From contig NZ_JBMERR010000010.1 of NCBI RefSeq assembly GCF_048820915.1, forward strand, positions 62,001 through 126,000: 64,000 nt of DNA, in the 5' to 3' direction. The notes under the pieces were generated by a model that was not told the origin of the DNA, searched no databases, and saw nothing but the letters and a program-made list of their open reading frames with translations. Position 1 is the stretch's first letter; every line of letters begins with the position of its first letter. A program made the position numbers and the translations under genes. Below, piece by piece: positions 49,046 through 57,483 of this stretch. This DNA is from Cribrihabitans_A pelagius. GTDB lineage: Bacteria > Pseudomonadota > Alphaproteobacteria > Rhodobacterales > Rhodobacteraceae.

Positions 49046-49405
49046 ATGAAATACACCGAGGAACACGAGTGGCTCCAGCCCGAGGGCGACCTCATCACCG
49101 TCGGCATCACTGCCCATGCGGCCGAGCAGCTGGGCGATGTGGTCTTCATCGAGCTGCCCGAGGCGGGCACCGAGGTCTCCAAGGACGACGAGATCGTGGT
49201 GATCGAATCGGTGAAGGCGGCCTCCGACATCCTGGCCCCGCTCGATGGCGAGATCGTCGAGGTGAACGAGGCGCTGGCCGATGATCCCGGAAAAGTGAAC
49301 GAAGACCCCGAAGGCGCGGCCTGGTTCTTCAAGATCAAACCCTCCGACCTGTCGCCGATGGACGATTACATGGATGAGGCGGGCTACAAGGACTTCATCA
49401 GCTGA
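49046..49405 (+). CDS. gcvH: glycine cleavage system H protein
   Basis: 119 residues, normal length. It carries the aminomethyl group on a lipoyl-lysine between GcvP, GcvT and the L protein. The lipoylation site is VVIESVKAASDI with Lys57; the start MKYTEEHEWL and the C-terminal MDDYMDEAGYKDFI are classic. ATG 49046 follows AAGGGAAGA. Neither gcvT nor gcvP is adjacent: the gene lies between a glutamine-synthetase-like ligase and a flavodoxin-fold reductase. An 11-bp duplication ATCAGCTGAAG straddles the stop codon (49397 and 49413). Confidence 0.95.
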   Translation: MKYTEEHEWLQPEGDLITVGITAHAAEQLGDVVFIELPEAGTEVSKDDEIVVIESVKAASDILAPLDGEIVEVNEALADDPGKVNEDPEGAAWFFKIKPSDLSPMDDYMDEAGYKDFIS

Positions 49406-49427
49406 AGCCCGGATCAGCTGAAGACCG

Positions 49428-49463
49428 GCGCCCGCGCGCCGCAGCCCCGCGGCGCGCGGGCGC
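49428..49463 (+). terminator. 15-bp perfect hairpin downstream of gcvH
   Basis: GCGCCCGCGCGCCGC pairs exactly with GCGGCGCGCGGGCGC around a 6-nt loop. No T tract follows, so it may instead stabilise the gcvH mRNA 3' end. Confidence 0.55.
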
Positions 49464-49555
49464 GATCACAAAACCGCCATCCGCCCTGTTTCCCGCCGCC
49501 GCCGCGCTAGCTTGCAGGCGGCGCGGAGCATCCCGCGCCCAACAGGAGGCGGATC

Positions 49556-50272
49556 ATGGCGGATTTCAGCGGGCTCAAGGCCCTGTTCATCAACACATCT
49601 CTGAAAAAGGACGGCAGCCAGAGCCACACCCGGCTCCTGATGAATGCCTCCGCCAAAATCATGGAGAAGAACGGCGCCGCGGTGGAGCATCTGCACATGC
49701 TCGACCACCAGGTGCCGCCCGGTGTCTACCCGGACATGACCGAACAAGGCTGGGAGCGCGACGACTGGCCCGCGATCTGGGACAAGGTGAAGGCGGCGCA
49801 GATCCTGGTGATCGGCACGCCGCTTTGGCTGGGCGAGGAAAGCTCGGTCTGCCGGGTGCTGATTGAGCGGCTGTATGGCATGAGCGGCGAACTGAACGAT
49901 AAGGGGCAGTCGGTCTACTACGGCAGGGTTGGCGGCTGCGTGATCACCGGCAACGAGGACGGCATCAAGCACACCGCGATGACGATCTGCTACGCGCTCG
50001 GACACCTGGGTTACACCATTCCACCGCAGGCCGATTGCGGCTGGATCGGCGAGGCCGGGCCGGGGCCCTCCTATGGCGACGAGGTGGACGGCAAGCCCGC
50101 GGGTTTCGAGAACGAGTTCACTCAGCGCAACACCACGATCATGACCTGGAACCTCCTGCACCTCGCGGCGATGCTGCGCGATGCGGGCGGCTACCCGAAG
50201 GAGGGCAACGACCGTACCGCCTGGAAGGCAGGCTGCCGCTTCGACTACGAAAACCCGGATTACCGCGCCTGA
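49556..50272 (+). CDS. flavodoxin-fold NAD(P)H-dependent oxidoreductase (FMN reductase family)
   Basis: 238 residues. KALFINTSLKKDGSQSHTR is the FMN-phosphate loop of the flavodoxin-like fold, ILVIGTPLWLGEESSVCRVL the second flavin loop, and GRVGGCVITGNEDGIKH the third. This matches WrbA/FMN-reductase-like quinone or flavin reductases. AGGAGGCGGATC precedes ATG 49556. It has no partner gene to reveal its electron acceptor, and repeat A follows directly. Confidence 0.82.
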   Translation: MADFSGLKALFINTSLKKDGSQSHTRLLMNASAKIMEKNGAAVEHLHMLDHQVPPGVYPDMTEQGWERDDWPAIWDKVKAAQILVIGTPLWLGEESSVCRVLIERLYGMSGELNDKGQSVYYGRVGGCVITGNEDGIKHTAMTICYALGHLGYTIPPQADCGWIGEAGPGPSYGDEVDGKPAGFENEFTQRNTTIMTWNLLHLAAMLRDAGGYPKEGNDRTAWKAGCRFDYENPDYRA

Positions 50273-50289
50273 GCCGGTCCTGTGCCGCA

Positions 50290-50456
50290 CCGCGCGGGAC
50301 AAGGCCGAAGGCCGCCGCGGATCGCCGGCGCGCCCCCACGCGGCGGCGATCTGGCTGAGGCTGGACGTGTCCTGGAGAGGACGTGCGGACTTGGCAGGGA
50401 TAAACTGCCAGTCACTTCCGTTCGGCTCGCCTCCGCACGCACCGCCGATGCGCGGC
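50290..50456. repeat. intergenic repeat A, copy 2
   Basis: Aligns with 2222-2386. Contains the same 9-bp GCCGCCGCG/CGCGGCGGC stem, a second hairpin GTCC-tggaga-GGAC, and TGGCAG-ggataaa-CTGCCA, which is imperfect in copy 1. Both copies sit directly after a rightward gene. Confidence 0.7.
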
Positions 50457-50479
50457 TCACCGCCCGGCCGCAGGCGTTG

Positions 50480-50530
50480 TAAACCGCTTCGCGGTGCCTC
50501 CGGCGGGGATATTTTGGCCAGAAGAAGCGA
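50480..50530. repeat. intergenic repeat C, copy 2
   Basis: AACCGCTTCGCGGTG hairpin followed by CCTCCGGCGGGGATATTTTG and GCCAGAAGAAG. The GGGG-TATTT-GG-CAGAA part is shared with 45305-45350. Confidence 0.6.
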
Positions 50531-50538
50531 GGGTCGGC

Positions 50539-51474
50539 TCAATAGCCGCGCGCGCGGTCGACCTCGTGCAGCAGCGCTTCGCCCGATTGCAGGCGGCGCA
50601 GGTTCTCCACTACATCCCCCAGCGCATCGCCCAGGTGCCAGCCGGAGACATGCGGCGTGATGGTCACCGCCGGATGCGCCCAGAGCGGGTCGTCCGCGGG
50701 CAGCGGCTCCCGGCTCAGCACGTCCAGCACTGCCGCGCCGGGGCGGCCCGCGTCAAGCGCGCGCAGCAATGCCGCCTCGTCCATCAAATCGCCGCGCCCC
50801 GCGTTGATCAGCGTCGCACCCGGCTTCATCGCCGCCAGCAGTTCCGCGCCGAACATCCCCCGCGTTTCAGCCGTTGAGGGCAGGATCGCGCAGACATAAT
50901 CGCAGCGTCCCAGCATCTCCGGCAGCGCCCTGGCCCCGTGGTGGCAGGTCACGCCTTCGATCTCCTTGGGCGAGCGGCTCCAGCCCTCGACCCGGAACCC
51001 CATGCCGCGCATCAGCCGCGCGCACAGGCCGCCGATATGGCCCAATCCCAGCACCCCCACCGAGGTTTCTGCCGCCCGCTTCGGCGCCACCGGGTCCCAT
51101 TCGGTGCGCGCCTGCGCCGCCTCATGACGGGCCATGTTGCGCTGCGCCCGCAGGATGTAGGCGAGGCAATACTCCGCAATCTCCCGCGCCGGCTCCTCGG
51201 GCTTCAGCCGGGCGACGCGCACATGCGCGGGCAGGTCCGGATGCGCCACGATGGTCTCCACCCCGGCGCCCAGTTTCTGCACCAGCTTGAGGCCGGGCAA
51301 CCGCGCGGGCAGGTCGTCCTTGAGCGAGGAGACCGCAAGCATGGTGATCTCTTCCAGGTTGCCGGGCGCGGAGGCAGGCCGGATATCCGCCCCCGGCGCC
51401 AGCTTGCGGAGCTCGGCTGCCAGTTCCTCCTCGCTGTACCAGCCCGCGTGCCCGATACTGATCAAGAGCGCCAT
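50539..51474 (-). CDS. glyoxylate/hydroxypyruvate reductase A-type D-2-hydroxyacid dehydrogenase
   Basis: 311 residues. It reduces glyoxylate or hydroxypyruvate with NAD(P)H. VGVLGLGHIGGLCARLM is the Rossmann dinucleotide site (GLGHIG 143-148). The catalytic triad is complete: Arg227 in INAGRGDLMD, Glu256 in SREPLPADDP and His275 in ITPHVSGWH. The GhrA subgroup is indicated by the short length and the ISIGHAGWYSEEE start. GGAGGCGGCA precedes ATG 51474. It is divergent from the acyl-CoA dehydrogenase gene. Glyoxylate metabolism links loosely to the nearby glycine cleavage H protein. Confidence 0.85.
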   Translation of the reverse strand: MALLISIGHAGWYSEEELAAELRKLAPGADIRPASAPGNLEEITMLAVSSLKDDLPARLPGLKLVQKLGAGVETIVAHPDLPAHVRVARLKPEEPAREIAEYCLAYILRAQRNMARHEAAQARTEWDPVAPKRAAETSVGVLGLGHIGGLCARLMRGMGFRVEGWSRSPKEIEGVTCHHGARALPEMLGRCDYVCAILPSTAETRGMFGAELLAAMKPGATLINAGRGDLMDEAALLRALDAGRPGAAVLDVLSREPLPADDPLWAHPAVTITPHVSGWHLGDALGDVVENLRRLQSGEALLHEVDRARGY

Positions 51475-51602
51475 TGCCGCCTCCCTCCCTTGTTCTGTCC
51501 CTTGGCCGCCGCCGGTTACGTTCCGTCACCCGGCTGGACAGCCGCGCTGCGACTAAGCCATGCTTTCAGCCAAAGCGCAAAGCGGTTGGGGAGGCAGCGG
51601 AC

Positions 51603-52838
51603 ATGGACATGAACTTCGGCATGCGGGAGGAGACCCGCGCCCTTTTGGACCGCGTTGCGGCGATGGTGCGCGACGAGATCATGCCGCTTGAGGCCGAATA
51701 CCACGCCGAGATCGGCAAGGGCGACCGCTGGCAATACACCCCCCGGCAGGCGGAGATCCTAGAAGGCCTGAAGGCGCGCGCCAAGGAACAGGGCCTGTGG
51801 AACTTCTGGCTGACGGACAGCGCCCGCGGCCAGGGCCTCACCACAGTGGAGTATGCCTGCTTCGCCGAGGAGATGGGCAAGACGCCACTGGGGGCAGAGG
51901 TCTTCAACTGCTCGGCACCCGACACAGGCAACATGGAGGTTTTCGAGCGCTACGGCACCGATGCGATGAAACGCGAGTGGCTGGCACCGCTGCTGGAGGG
52001 GGAGATCCGCTCCGCCTACCTGATGACCGAACCGGATGCCGCCTCCTCGGACGCCACCAACGTGGCGATGTCCTGCGTGCGCGACGGCGATCATTACGTC
52101 TTGAACGGCGAGAAATGGTGGGCCTCCGGCGCGGGAGACCCCCGCTGCAAGGTTTATATCGTGATGGTCCGCACTGGCGGAGACGACCAGCCCAAGCACC
52201 AGCGCCATTCGATGATCGTGGTCCCCGCTGGCACGCCGGGGATCGAGGTGCTGCGTCCGATGCAGGTCTACGGTGACGACGACGCGCCGCACGGCCACAT
52301 GCACGTGCGTTTCACCGATGTGCGGGTGCCGGCCGGATACCTGCTCCTGGGCGAGGGCCGCGGTTTCGAGATCGCCCAGGGCCGCCTCGGCCCCGGCCGC
52401 ATCCACCACTGCATGCGCGCCATCGGCCAGGCGGAGGCGGCGCTGGTGCTGATGTGCAGGCGGTCCCTCGCGCGCGAGGCTTTCGGCAAGCCGCTCGCGG
52501 GGCTGGGCGCCAATTACGACATCATCGCCGAATGCCGGATGGAGATCGAGATGGCCCGGCTCCTGTGCCTCAAGGCCGCCTGGTACATGGATCAGGGCGA
52601 CGCCCGCGCCGCCGCGCCGTGGATCAGCAAGATCAAGGTGGTGGCGCCGCAGGTGGCGCTCAAGGTGATCGACGAGGCGGTGCAGATGCACGGCGGCCAG
52701 GGCATCTCGCAGGACACGCCGCTGGCGCGCGCCTGGACCCACGTCCGCACCCTGCGCCTCGCCGACGGCCCCGACGCTGTGCACCGCCGCCAGGTCGCCA
52801 GGGCCGAGCTGCGCAAGCACACGCAGGAGAAGATCTAA
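51603..52838 (+). CDS. acyl-CoA dehydrogenase (ACAD10/11-like)
   Basis: 411 residues, the usual size. It oxidises an acyl-CoA to the enoyl-CoA with FAD. Features: AYLMTEPDAASSDATN (FAD/substrate loop), LNGEKWWASGAGDPRC, the HMHVRFTDVRVPAGYLL segment, LGPGRIHHCMRAIGQAE, and QMHGGQGISQDTPLARAW near the C-terminus. The W-W-x-S-G-A and IHHCMR patterns resemble the ACAD10/11 branch, which accepts unusual or long acyl chains. GGGGAGGCAGCGG precedes ATG 51603. It is not linked to the PKS. Its electron acceptor ETF is not in the window. Confidence 0.9.
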   Translation: MDMNFGMREETRALLDRVAAMVRDEIMPLEAEYHAEIGKGDRWQYTPRQAEILEGLKARAKEQGLWNFWLTDSARGQGLTTVEYACFAEEMGKTPLGAEVFNCSAPDTGNMEVFERYGTDAMKREWLAPLLEGEIRSAYLMTEPDAASSDATNVAMSCVRDGDHYVLNGEKWWASGAGDPRCKVYIVMVRTGGDDQPKHQRHSMIVVPAGTPGIEVLRPMQVYGDDDAPHGHMHVRFTDVRVPAGYLLLGEGRGFEIAQGRLGPGRIHHCMRAIGQAEAALVLMCRRSLAREAFGKPLAGLGANYDIIAECRMEIEMARLLCLKAAWYMDQGDARAAAPWISKIKVVAPQVALKVIDEAVQMHGGQGISQDTPLARAWTHVRTLRLADGPDAVHRRQVARAELRKHTQEKI

Positions 52839-52889
52839 CAGGGCAGGGCGGCCGCGAACAGACAGCCGCCCGCCCGGCCGGGCAGCCGT

Positions 52890-53657
52890 TCAGGCGAAGG
52901 GATCTTCCGGATAGCCGACCCGGGCGAGGTACAGCCCATGCCCCGGGCAGACCGGTCCGCAGGCAGCGCGGTCGCGCGCCTCCAGCGCGGATCTCACGTC
53001 CTCAGGGCTCCACGCCCCGGCGCCGACCCGTTCCAGCGTGCCGACAAAGCTGCGCACCTGATTGTGCAGGAAGCTGCGGGCGCGCACGTGGAAATGGATC
53101 TCCGGACCCGACAGCCCCGCGGTCCGCTCCACCCGCAGCTCATCCAGCGTCTTCACAGCACTCGCCGCCTGGCAGATCGACGAGCGGAAGGTGGTGAAAT
53201 CATGGTTGCCCAGCAGCATGTCAGCCCCTTCCTGCATGGCCGCGGCGTCCAGCTCATGGCCAAGCTGCCAGACCTGACCTGCGTCATGGGTGGCAGGCGC
53301 GCGGCGGATCAGGATGCGGAAGAGATACTGTCGCTCGACGGCCGAGAACCGCGCGTGCCAGTCATCCTCGACCCGCGCGCAGGCGACGATTGCCACCGGC
53401 GCCGGTTTCAGGTGATAGTTCAGCGCCTCCGACAGGCGGAACGGGTCCCACTCTTTGCGCAGGTCGCAATGCGCCACCTGACCCAGCGCATGCACGCCGG
53501 TATCGGTGCGCCCGGCGGCGGCAATGGTGTGCGCGCCGGGTTCGAGCCGCGCAAGCGCCGCCTCGATCGTCCCCTGCACTGAGGGCTGGTCCTTCTGCCT
53601 CTGCCAGCCGGCAAAAGGCTTCCCGTGATATTCGACTTTGAGAGCAAAACGCGGCAT
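52890..53657 (-). CDS. truA: tRNA pseudouridine(38-40) synthase
   Basis: 255 residues. It isomerises U38-U40 in the anticodon arm of tRNAs. The catalytic aspartate is Asp52 in AAAGRTDTGVHALGQVAH. Other family segments are the start KVEYHGKPFAGWQRQ, HARFSAVERQYLFRI, HDFTTFRSS and FLHNQVRSFVGTL. ATG 53657 is chosen from the MPRFALKVEYHG start, although its ribosome-binding site is weak. It is divergent from the YcjX-like gene. Confidence 0.95.
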   Translation of the reverse strand: MPRFALKVEYHGKPFAGWQRQKDQPSVQGTIEAALARLEPGAHTIAAAGRTDTGVHALGQVAHCDLRKEWDPFRLSEALNYHLKPAPVAIVACARVEDDWHARFSAVERQYLFRILIRRAPATHDAGQVWQLGHELDAAAMQEGADMLLGNHDFTTFRSSICQAASAVKTLDELRVERTAGLSGPEIHFHVRARSFLHNQVRSFVGTLERVGAGAWSPEDVRSALEARDRAACGPVCPGHGLYLARVGYPEDPFA

Positions 53658-53855
53658 GGCGGGGCAAGTACCGCGCCGCTGCGGCCGGGGCAAGCCTCCC
53701 GGTGCGCCGCCAGCGCCCGGCGGGCGTGCCCCTGTGTGCCCCAGGCCGCGCTTCGCCGCATTTCCGCAATGGCAGCGGCGGCTTGGGTGGCATCCCGGCG
53801 CCCCTCTGCCTATCTTGACCCGAACAACAACGGGCAGAGCGGGGCCGGAGACGTG

Positions 53856-55268
53856 GTGATTACCTCCCTTGCAGACGGGGTGCTAAGCGGTGTGGAGAGC
53901 CTCTCCAGCAGCGTCTCCTCGGCGCTGTTCGACCGGCCCCTGCGGCTGGGCGTCACCGGGCTGGCGCGCTCGGGCAAGACCGTCTTCATCACGTCGCTCG
54001 TCGCCAATATGCTGGAGCGCGGCCGCATGCTGCAACTGGCCGCCGCACGGGAGGGGCGGATCGAGGCCGCCTTCCTGCAGCCCCAGCCCGACGACACCGT
54101 GCCCCGCTTCGACTATGAAAACCACCTCGCGGCGCTGACCGGGCCGTCGCCCCATTGGCCGGACAGCACCCGCGCGGTCTCCGAGCTGCGCCTCAGCTTG
54201 CGGGTGCGGCCCGCGGGGCTTCTGTCGGGCTTGCAGGGGCTGCGCACGCTGCACCTGGATATCGTCGACTACCCCGGCGAATGGCTCCTGGACCTCGCGC
54301 TGCTGGACAAGAGCTACGCCGGATGGTCCACCGAAGTGCTCACCCGCATCGAAGCCCGCCCCGAGGCCCAGGCCTTCCTGGCCGAGCAGCGCCAGACCGA
54401 TCCCGCCGCCCCAAGGGACGAGCCGCGCGCGCAGGCCCTTGCGGCCGCCTTCACCAACTACCTCCACGCCGCCCGCGCCGCCGGTTTCTACGATTGCACC
54501 CCGGGCCGCTTCCTGCTGCCCGGTGATCTCGAAGGCTCGCCCGTGCTCACCTTCGCGCCGCTGCCGCCCATTGACGGCGCGGCGCGCAGCAGCCTCTGGC
54601 GCGAGATGGAGCGCCGCTTCGAAGCCTATAAGGCAAAGGTGGTGAAACCCTTCTTCCGCGACCATTTCGCCCGCATCGACCGCCAGGTGGTGCTGGTCGA
54701 TTCGCTTTCTGCAATCCACTCCGGCCCGCAGGCGGTGGAGGATCTGCGCCACGCGATGGGCGACATTCTTTCGGCCTTCCGCCCCGGCCGCAACCGTTTT
54801 CTGACCCGGCTGATGGGCGGCAAGCGGGTGGAGAAAATCCTCTTTGCGGCCACAAAGGCCGACCACCTGCACCACGCCCAGCACCCGCAGATGACCGCCA
54901 TCATCGAGGCGCTCACCCGGGAGGCCCGCGACCGCGCCCGCTTTGCCGGGGCTAAGACCGCGGCGCTGGCGATGGCGTCCCTGCGCACTACAACCGAGGA
55001 AATGCGCCCGCATCAGGGCGGCGAGCTGCCCTGTGTGCGCGGCACCCTTCTGGAGACCGGACGCCAGGCCGCCTTCTACCCCGGCGCGCTGCCGGAGGAC
55101 CCGGCCCGGCTGCTCGCGCCCGCCCGCGAGGGTGCTGCGCGCTGGCTCGACGGCGAGTATCAGGCGATGGCCTTCGCACCGGCGCCTCTGACCCTGAAAC
55201 CCGGCAGCGGCCCGCCGCACATCAGGCTCGACCGCGCCGCTGAATTCCTGTTCGGAGACGTGCTGTAA
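53856..55268 (+). CDS. YcjX-family P-loop NTPase (DUF463)
   Basis: 470 residues. LGVTGLARSGKTVFITSLV is the Walker A loop (GLARSGKT), and the later LHLDIVDYPGEWLLDLALL is the Walker B/switch region typical of YcjX, a cytoplasmic GTPase-like protein of the phage-shock or stress regulon in enterobacteria. LFAATKADHLHHAQHP corresponds to the T/NKxD base-recognition motif. The start is GTG 53856, in a GTGGTG pair, with GGAG spaced five bases ahead. It is followed by a GNAT gene (TAATG overlap) and by the YcjF-like gene, the standard YcjX-YcjF pairing with a GNAT gene in between. Confidence 0.88.
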   Translation: MITSLADGVLSGVESLSSSVSSALFDRPLRLGVTGLARSGKTVFITSLVANMLERGRMLQLAAAREGRIEAAFLQPQPDDTVPRFDYENHLAALTGPSPHWPDSTRAVSELRLSLRVRPAGLLSGLQGLRTLHLDIVDYPGEWLLDLALLDKSYAGWSTEVLTRIEARPEAQAFLAEQRQTDPAAPRDEPRAQALAAAFTNYLHAARAAGFYDCTPGRFLLPGDLEGSPVLTFAPLPPIDGAARSSLWREMERRFEAYKAKVVKPFFRDHFARIDRQVVLVDSLSAIHSGPQAVEDLRHAMGDILSAFRPGRNRFLTRLMGGKRVEKILFAATKADHLHHAQHPQMTAIIEALTREARDRARFAGAKTAALAMASLRTTTEEMRPHQGGELPCVRGTLLETGRQAAFYPGALPEDPARLLAPAREGAARWLDGEYQAMAFAPAPLTLKPGSGPPHIRLDRAAEFLFGDVL

Positions 55269-55759
55269 TGCGCAAAATCACCGTCAAACCGGGCCCCGTG
55301 ACCCTGCGCCGCGCCACCGCGCTCGATGCCGGCGCCACCGGAGAGATCCTGCACGCCTTCCAGGCCGAGACGCCTTGGATGCCCGATCTCTACTCCAGCG
55401 CCGAGACGATCTCCTTCTGCGGCGTGATGATCGACCGCGGCTGGGTCACCGTGGCCGCGCGCGGCCGCCGCGTGCTGGGCTTTTCTGCCCGCGACGGCGC
55501 GGAGCTCTGCGCGCTTTACGTGGCTGCAAGCGCCCGTGGCCTGGGCGTTGGCGCGGCGCTCCTGAGCGCCGCCAAATCCGCAACACCCCGGCTCAGGCTG
55601 CGCACCTTCGCCGCCAACTCCCGTGCCCGCGCCTTCTACCGCCGGCAGGGCTTCGTGCAGACCAGCCAGGGGGACGGCTCCGGCAATGCCGAGGCGCTGC
55701 CCGACATCGCCTATGAGTGGCGTGCGGCCCGCGGGATCCTGCGGGAGGCCGCGGCATGA
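55268..55759 (+). CDS. GNAT family N-acetyltransferase
   Basis: 163 residues. The acetyl-CoA pyrophosphate loop is visible as LYVAASARGLGVGAALLSAA (R-G-x-G-x-G/A type), followed by LRTFAANSRARAFYRRQGF, the alpha4/beta-strand signature. The substrate is unknown. Its ATG shares a base with the YcjX stop (TAATG) and its stop overlaps the YcjF start (ATGA), so the three genes are translationally coupled and perhaps functionally linked. Confidence 0.88.
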   Translation: MRKITVKPGPVTLRRATALDAGATGEILHAFQAETPWMPDLYSSAETISFCGVMIDRGWVTVAARGRRVLGFSARDGAELCALYVAASARGLGVGAALLSAAKSATPRLRLRTFAANSRARAFYRRQGFVQTSQGDGSGNAEALPDIAYEWRAARGILREAAA

Positions 55760-56760
55760 GCAAGAAACCGGTCCTCTTCGACCTCGACGCCGAGGACGCC
55801 AGAAGTGCTCCCCCGGTGGCCGAGGCCGCGCCCGTGCCCGATCCCGAAGGCGCGCTCGCAGGCGAGGCGCTACCGCCCGCCATGGAGCAGGCCGCCCGGC
55901 TCGCCGCCCGCAGGCCCTCGCGGCTCAGCCGCTGGTTCTGGGGGCTGCTGGGGGCGCTGATCGCGGCGATGGTCTCGGTCGCGGCCTGGGACTTTGCAAC
56001 CGGCCTTGTGGACCGCGTGCCGGTGCTGGGCTGGGCAGTCAGCGCGGCGCTGGGGCTGCTGCTGCTGCTTGGCCTTATGCTGGTTCTGCGCGAACTCGCG
56101 GCGCTGTCGCGCCTGAAGCGGGTGGATGCGCTGCGGCATCAGGCGGCGGAGGTCAGCGACCTTGCCTCCGCCCGCCGCTTCACCGCCGCGCTTGAGGCGC
56201 ATTACGCAGGCCGCGCCGGCCTCTCCTGGCAGCGTGCCCGCCTGGACGAGCACAAGGCCGAGGTAATGGATGCCGACGCGCTGTTGCAGCTCGCCGAGGC
56301 CGAACTGCTGGCGCCGTTGGATACCGCCGCCCTGCGTGAGGTAGAAGCCGCGGCGCGGCAGGTGGCAGCGGTCACCGCGCTGGTGCCGATGGCGCTGGCC
56401 GATGTGCTGGCAGCGCTCGTGTCCTCCCTGCGGATGATCCGCCGGGTGGCGGCGATCTACGGCGGACGGCCCGGCTTCTTCAGTGCCTGGCGTCTCACCC
56501 GCGCGGTGCTCGCGCATCTGGCGGCCACCGGCGCGGTGGCGGCGGGCGACGACCTGCTGGAACCGGTGCTGGGCGGCTCCGTCGCCGCCAAGTTCTCCCG
56601 CCGCTTCGGGGAAGGGCTGGTAAACGGCGCGCTCTCGGCCCGGGTCGGCATCGCCGCGATGGAAGTCTGCCGCCCGATGCCGTTTTCCCGCGCCATGAGG
56701 CCCAGCACCCGCCGCGTGGTGCAGCGCGCGCTCACCGGCCTGTTTTCCAAAGACAAATAA
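55756..56760 (+). CDS. YcjF family inner-membrane protein (DUF697/TIGR01620)
   Basis: 334 residues. An acidic N-terminal cytoplasmic region is followed by two membrane segments (WFWGLLGALIAAMVSVAAW, and VSAALGLLLLLGLMLVL), then a long alpha-helical domain with the DUF697 region (PMALADVLAALVSSLRMIRR, and YGGRPGFFSAWRLTRAVLAH). It pairs with YcjX, encoded upstream in the same operon, and probably recruits that NTPase to the membrane. The start overlaps the GNAT stop as ATGA. The operon ends at repeat D. Confidence 0.88.
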   Translation: MSKKPVLFDLDAEDARSAPPVAEAAPVPDPEGALAGEALPPAMEQAARLAARRPSRLSRWFWGLLGALIAAMVSVAAWDFATGLVDRVPVLGWAVSAALGLLLLLGLMLVLRELAALSRLKRVDALRHQAAEVSDLASARRFTAALEAHYAGRAGLSWQRARLDEHKAEVMDADALLQLAEAELLAPLDTAALREVEAAARQVAAVTALVPMALADVLAALVSSLRMIRRVAAIYGGRPGFFSAWRLTRAVLAHLAATGAVAAGDDLLEPVLGGSVAAKFSRRFGEGLVNGALSARVGIAAMEVCRPMPFSRAMRPSTRRVVQRALTGLFSKDK

Positions 56761-56775
56761 CCACACGCGCCCCAG

Positions 56776-56857
56776 GCTCGGGCGCAGCCCGAGCACGGCC
56801 CAAACCCGCAAGGGATCCCGGCGCAGCCGGGCACCCGCGGGCGCGGGAGGGCGCCGG
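56776..56857. repeat. intergenic repeat D, second copy, with terminator-like hairpins
   Basis: GCTCGGGC-GCA-GCCCGAGC (56776-56794) and CCCGGC-GCA-GCCGGG (56817-56831), then CCCGCGGGCGCGGGAGGGCG. The last segment matches 16141-16163. It lies between convergent genes, as at 16 kb. Confidence 0.65.
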
Positions 56858-56868
56858 TTGCGGCGGGA

Positions 56869-57291
56869 TCAGAACAGCTTGGGCGGTGCGTCCTTGGGCT
56901 GGCGCATTGCCACGATGCCGGTGCGGAATCCCTCTCCGATCCGGTCCGCCAGCGCGCCCCATTGCAGCGCGGTATGCTCGGGCAGCTCGGCCCGCAGCAC
57001 CTCGTGGAACAGGCCGAGCCAGAGCGGGAAATGTTCCGCCTGCACATCCGTCCGGGTCACATGCGCGCGCATCGGATTGCCGCTGTAGCTCTTCTCCCGC
57101 AGGATCGCATTGCGCCAGAAGCGGGCGATTTTCTCCTCATGCTCCGGCCAGTCCTCCACATGGGCGGCAAACACCGGCCCCAGCACCGGATGCGTGCGCA
57201 CGCGGGCGTAGAATACAGCAACCACGCGGGAGATCTCTTCGCCCGTGATGTCGAACCGCGCCAGCGGGTTTTGCGTTTCGGTCTGGGCCAT
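56869..57291 (-). CDS. group III truncated haemoglobin
   Basis: 140 residues. The fold has ARFDITGEEISRVVAVFYAR, HPVLGPVFAAHVEDWPEH, then KIARFWRNAILREKSYSGNP and EHFPLWLGLFHEVL; the proximal haem histidine is that in AEHFPLW. The P-V-F and F-W-R-N-A segments are the group III (P) hallmarks, and the short C-terminal region is normal. It probably handles O2, NO or peroxide in the cytoplasm. ATG 57291 has GGAGCAGGTG just upstream. It is monocistronic. Confidence 0.88.
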   Translation of the reverse strand: MAQTETQNPLARFDITGEEISRVVAVFYARVRTHPVLGPVFAAHVEDWPEHEEKIARFWRNAILREKSYSGNPMRAHVTRTDVQAEHFPLWLGLFHEVLRAELPEHTALQWGALADRIGEGFRTGIVAMRQPKDAPPKLF

Positions 57292-57390
57292 CACCTGCTC
57301 CGGTCTGCTGGGACAGGGTGACAAATAGGCGGAAGTGCAGCGAAGCGAAAGAGGCCGGGCGAGCTTATGCGGCGGGCGCCTTCTGCTGCT

Positions 57391-57421
57391 TTGCATCACT
57401 CAAAATTTATTAACTTATAGT
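57391..57421 (+). promoter_or_regulatory. candidate promoter of the CHRD-RTX gene
   Basis: TTGCAT (57391-57396) and TATAGT (57416-57421), 19 bp apart, in a distinctly AT-rich stretch about 60 bp ahead of the start. The spacing is slightly long. Confidence 0.35.
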
Positions 57422-57483
57422 GAAACTTTTGCGGAGCCCGACTCGTGACTAAGGGATCGAAAGCGGAAATCAGGAGAAATACC

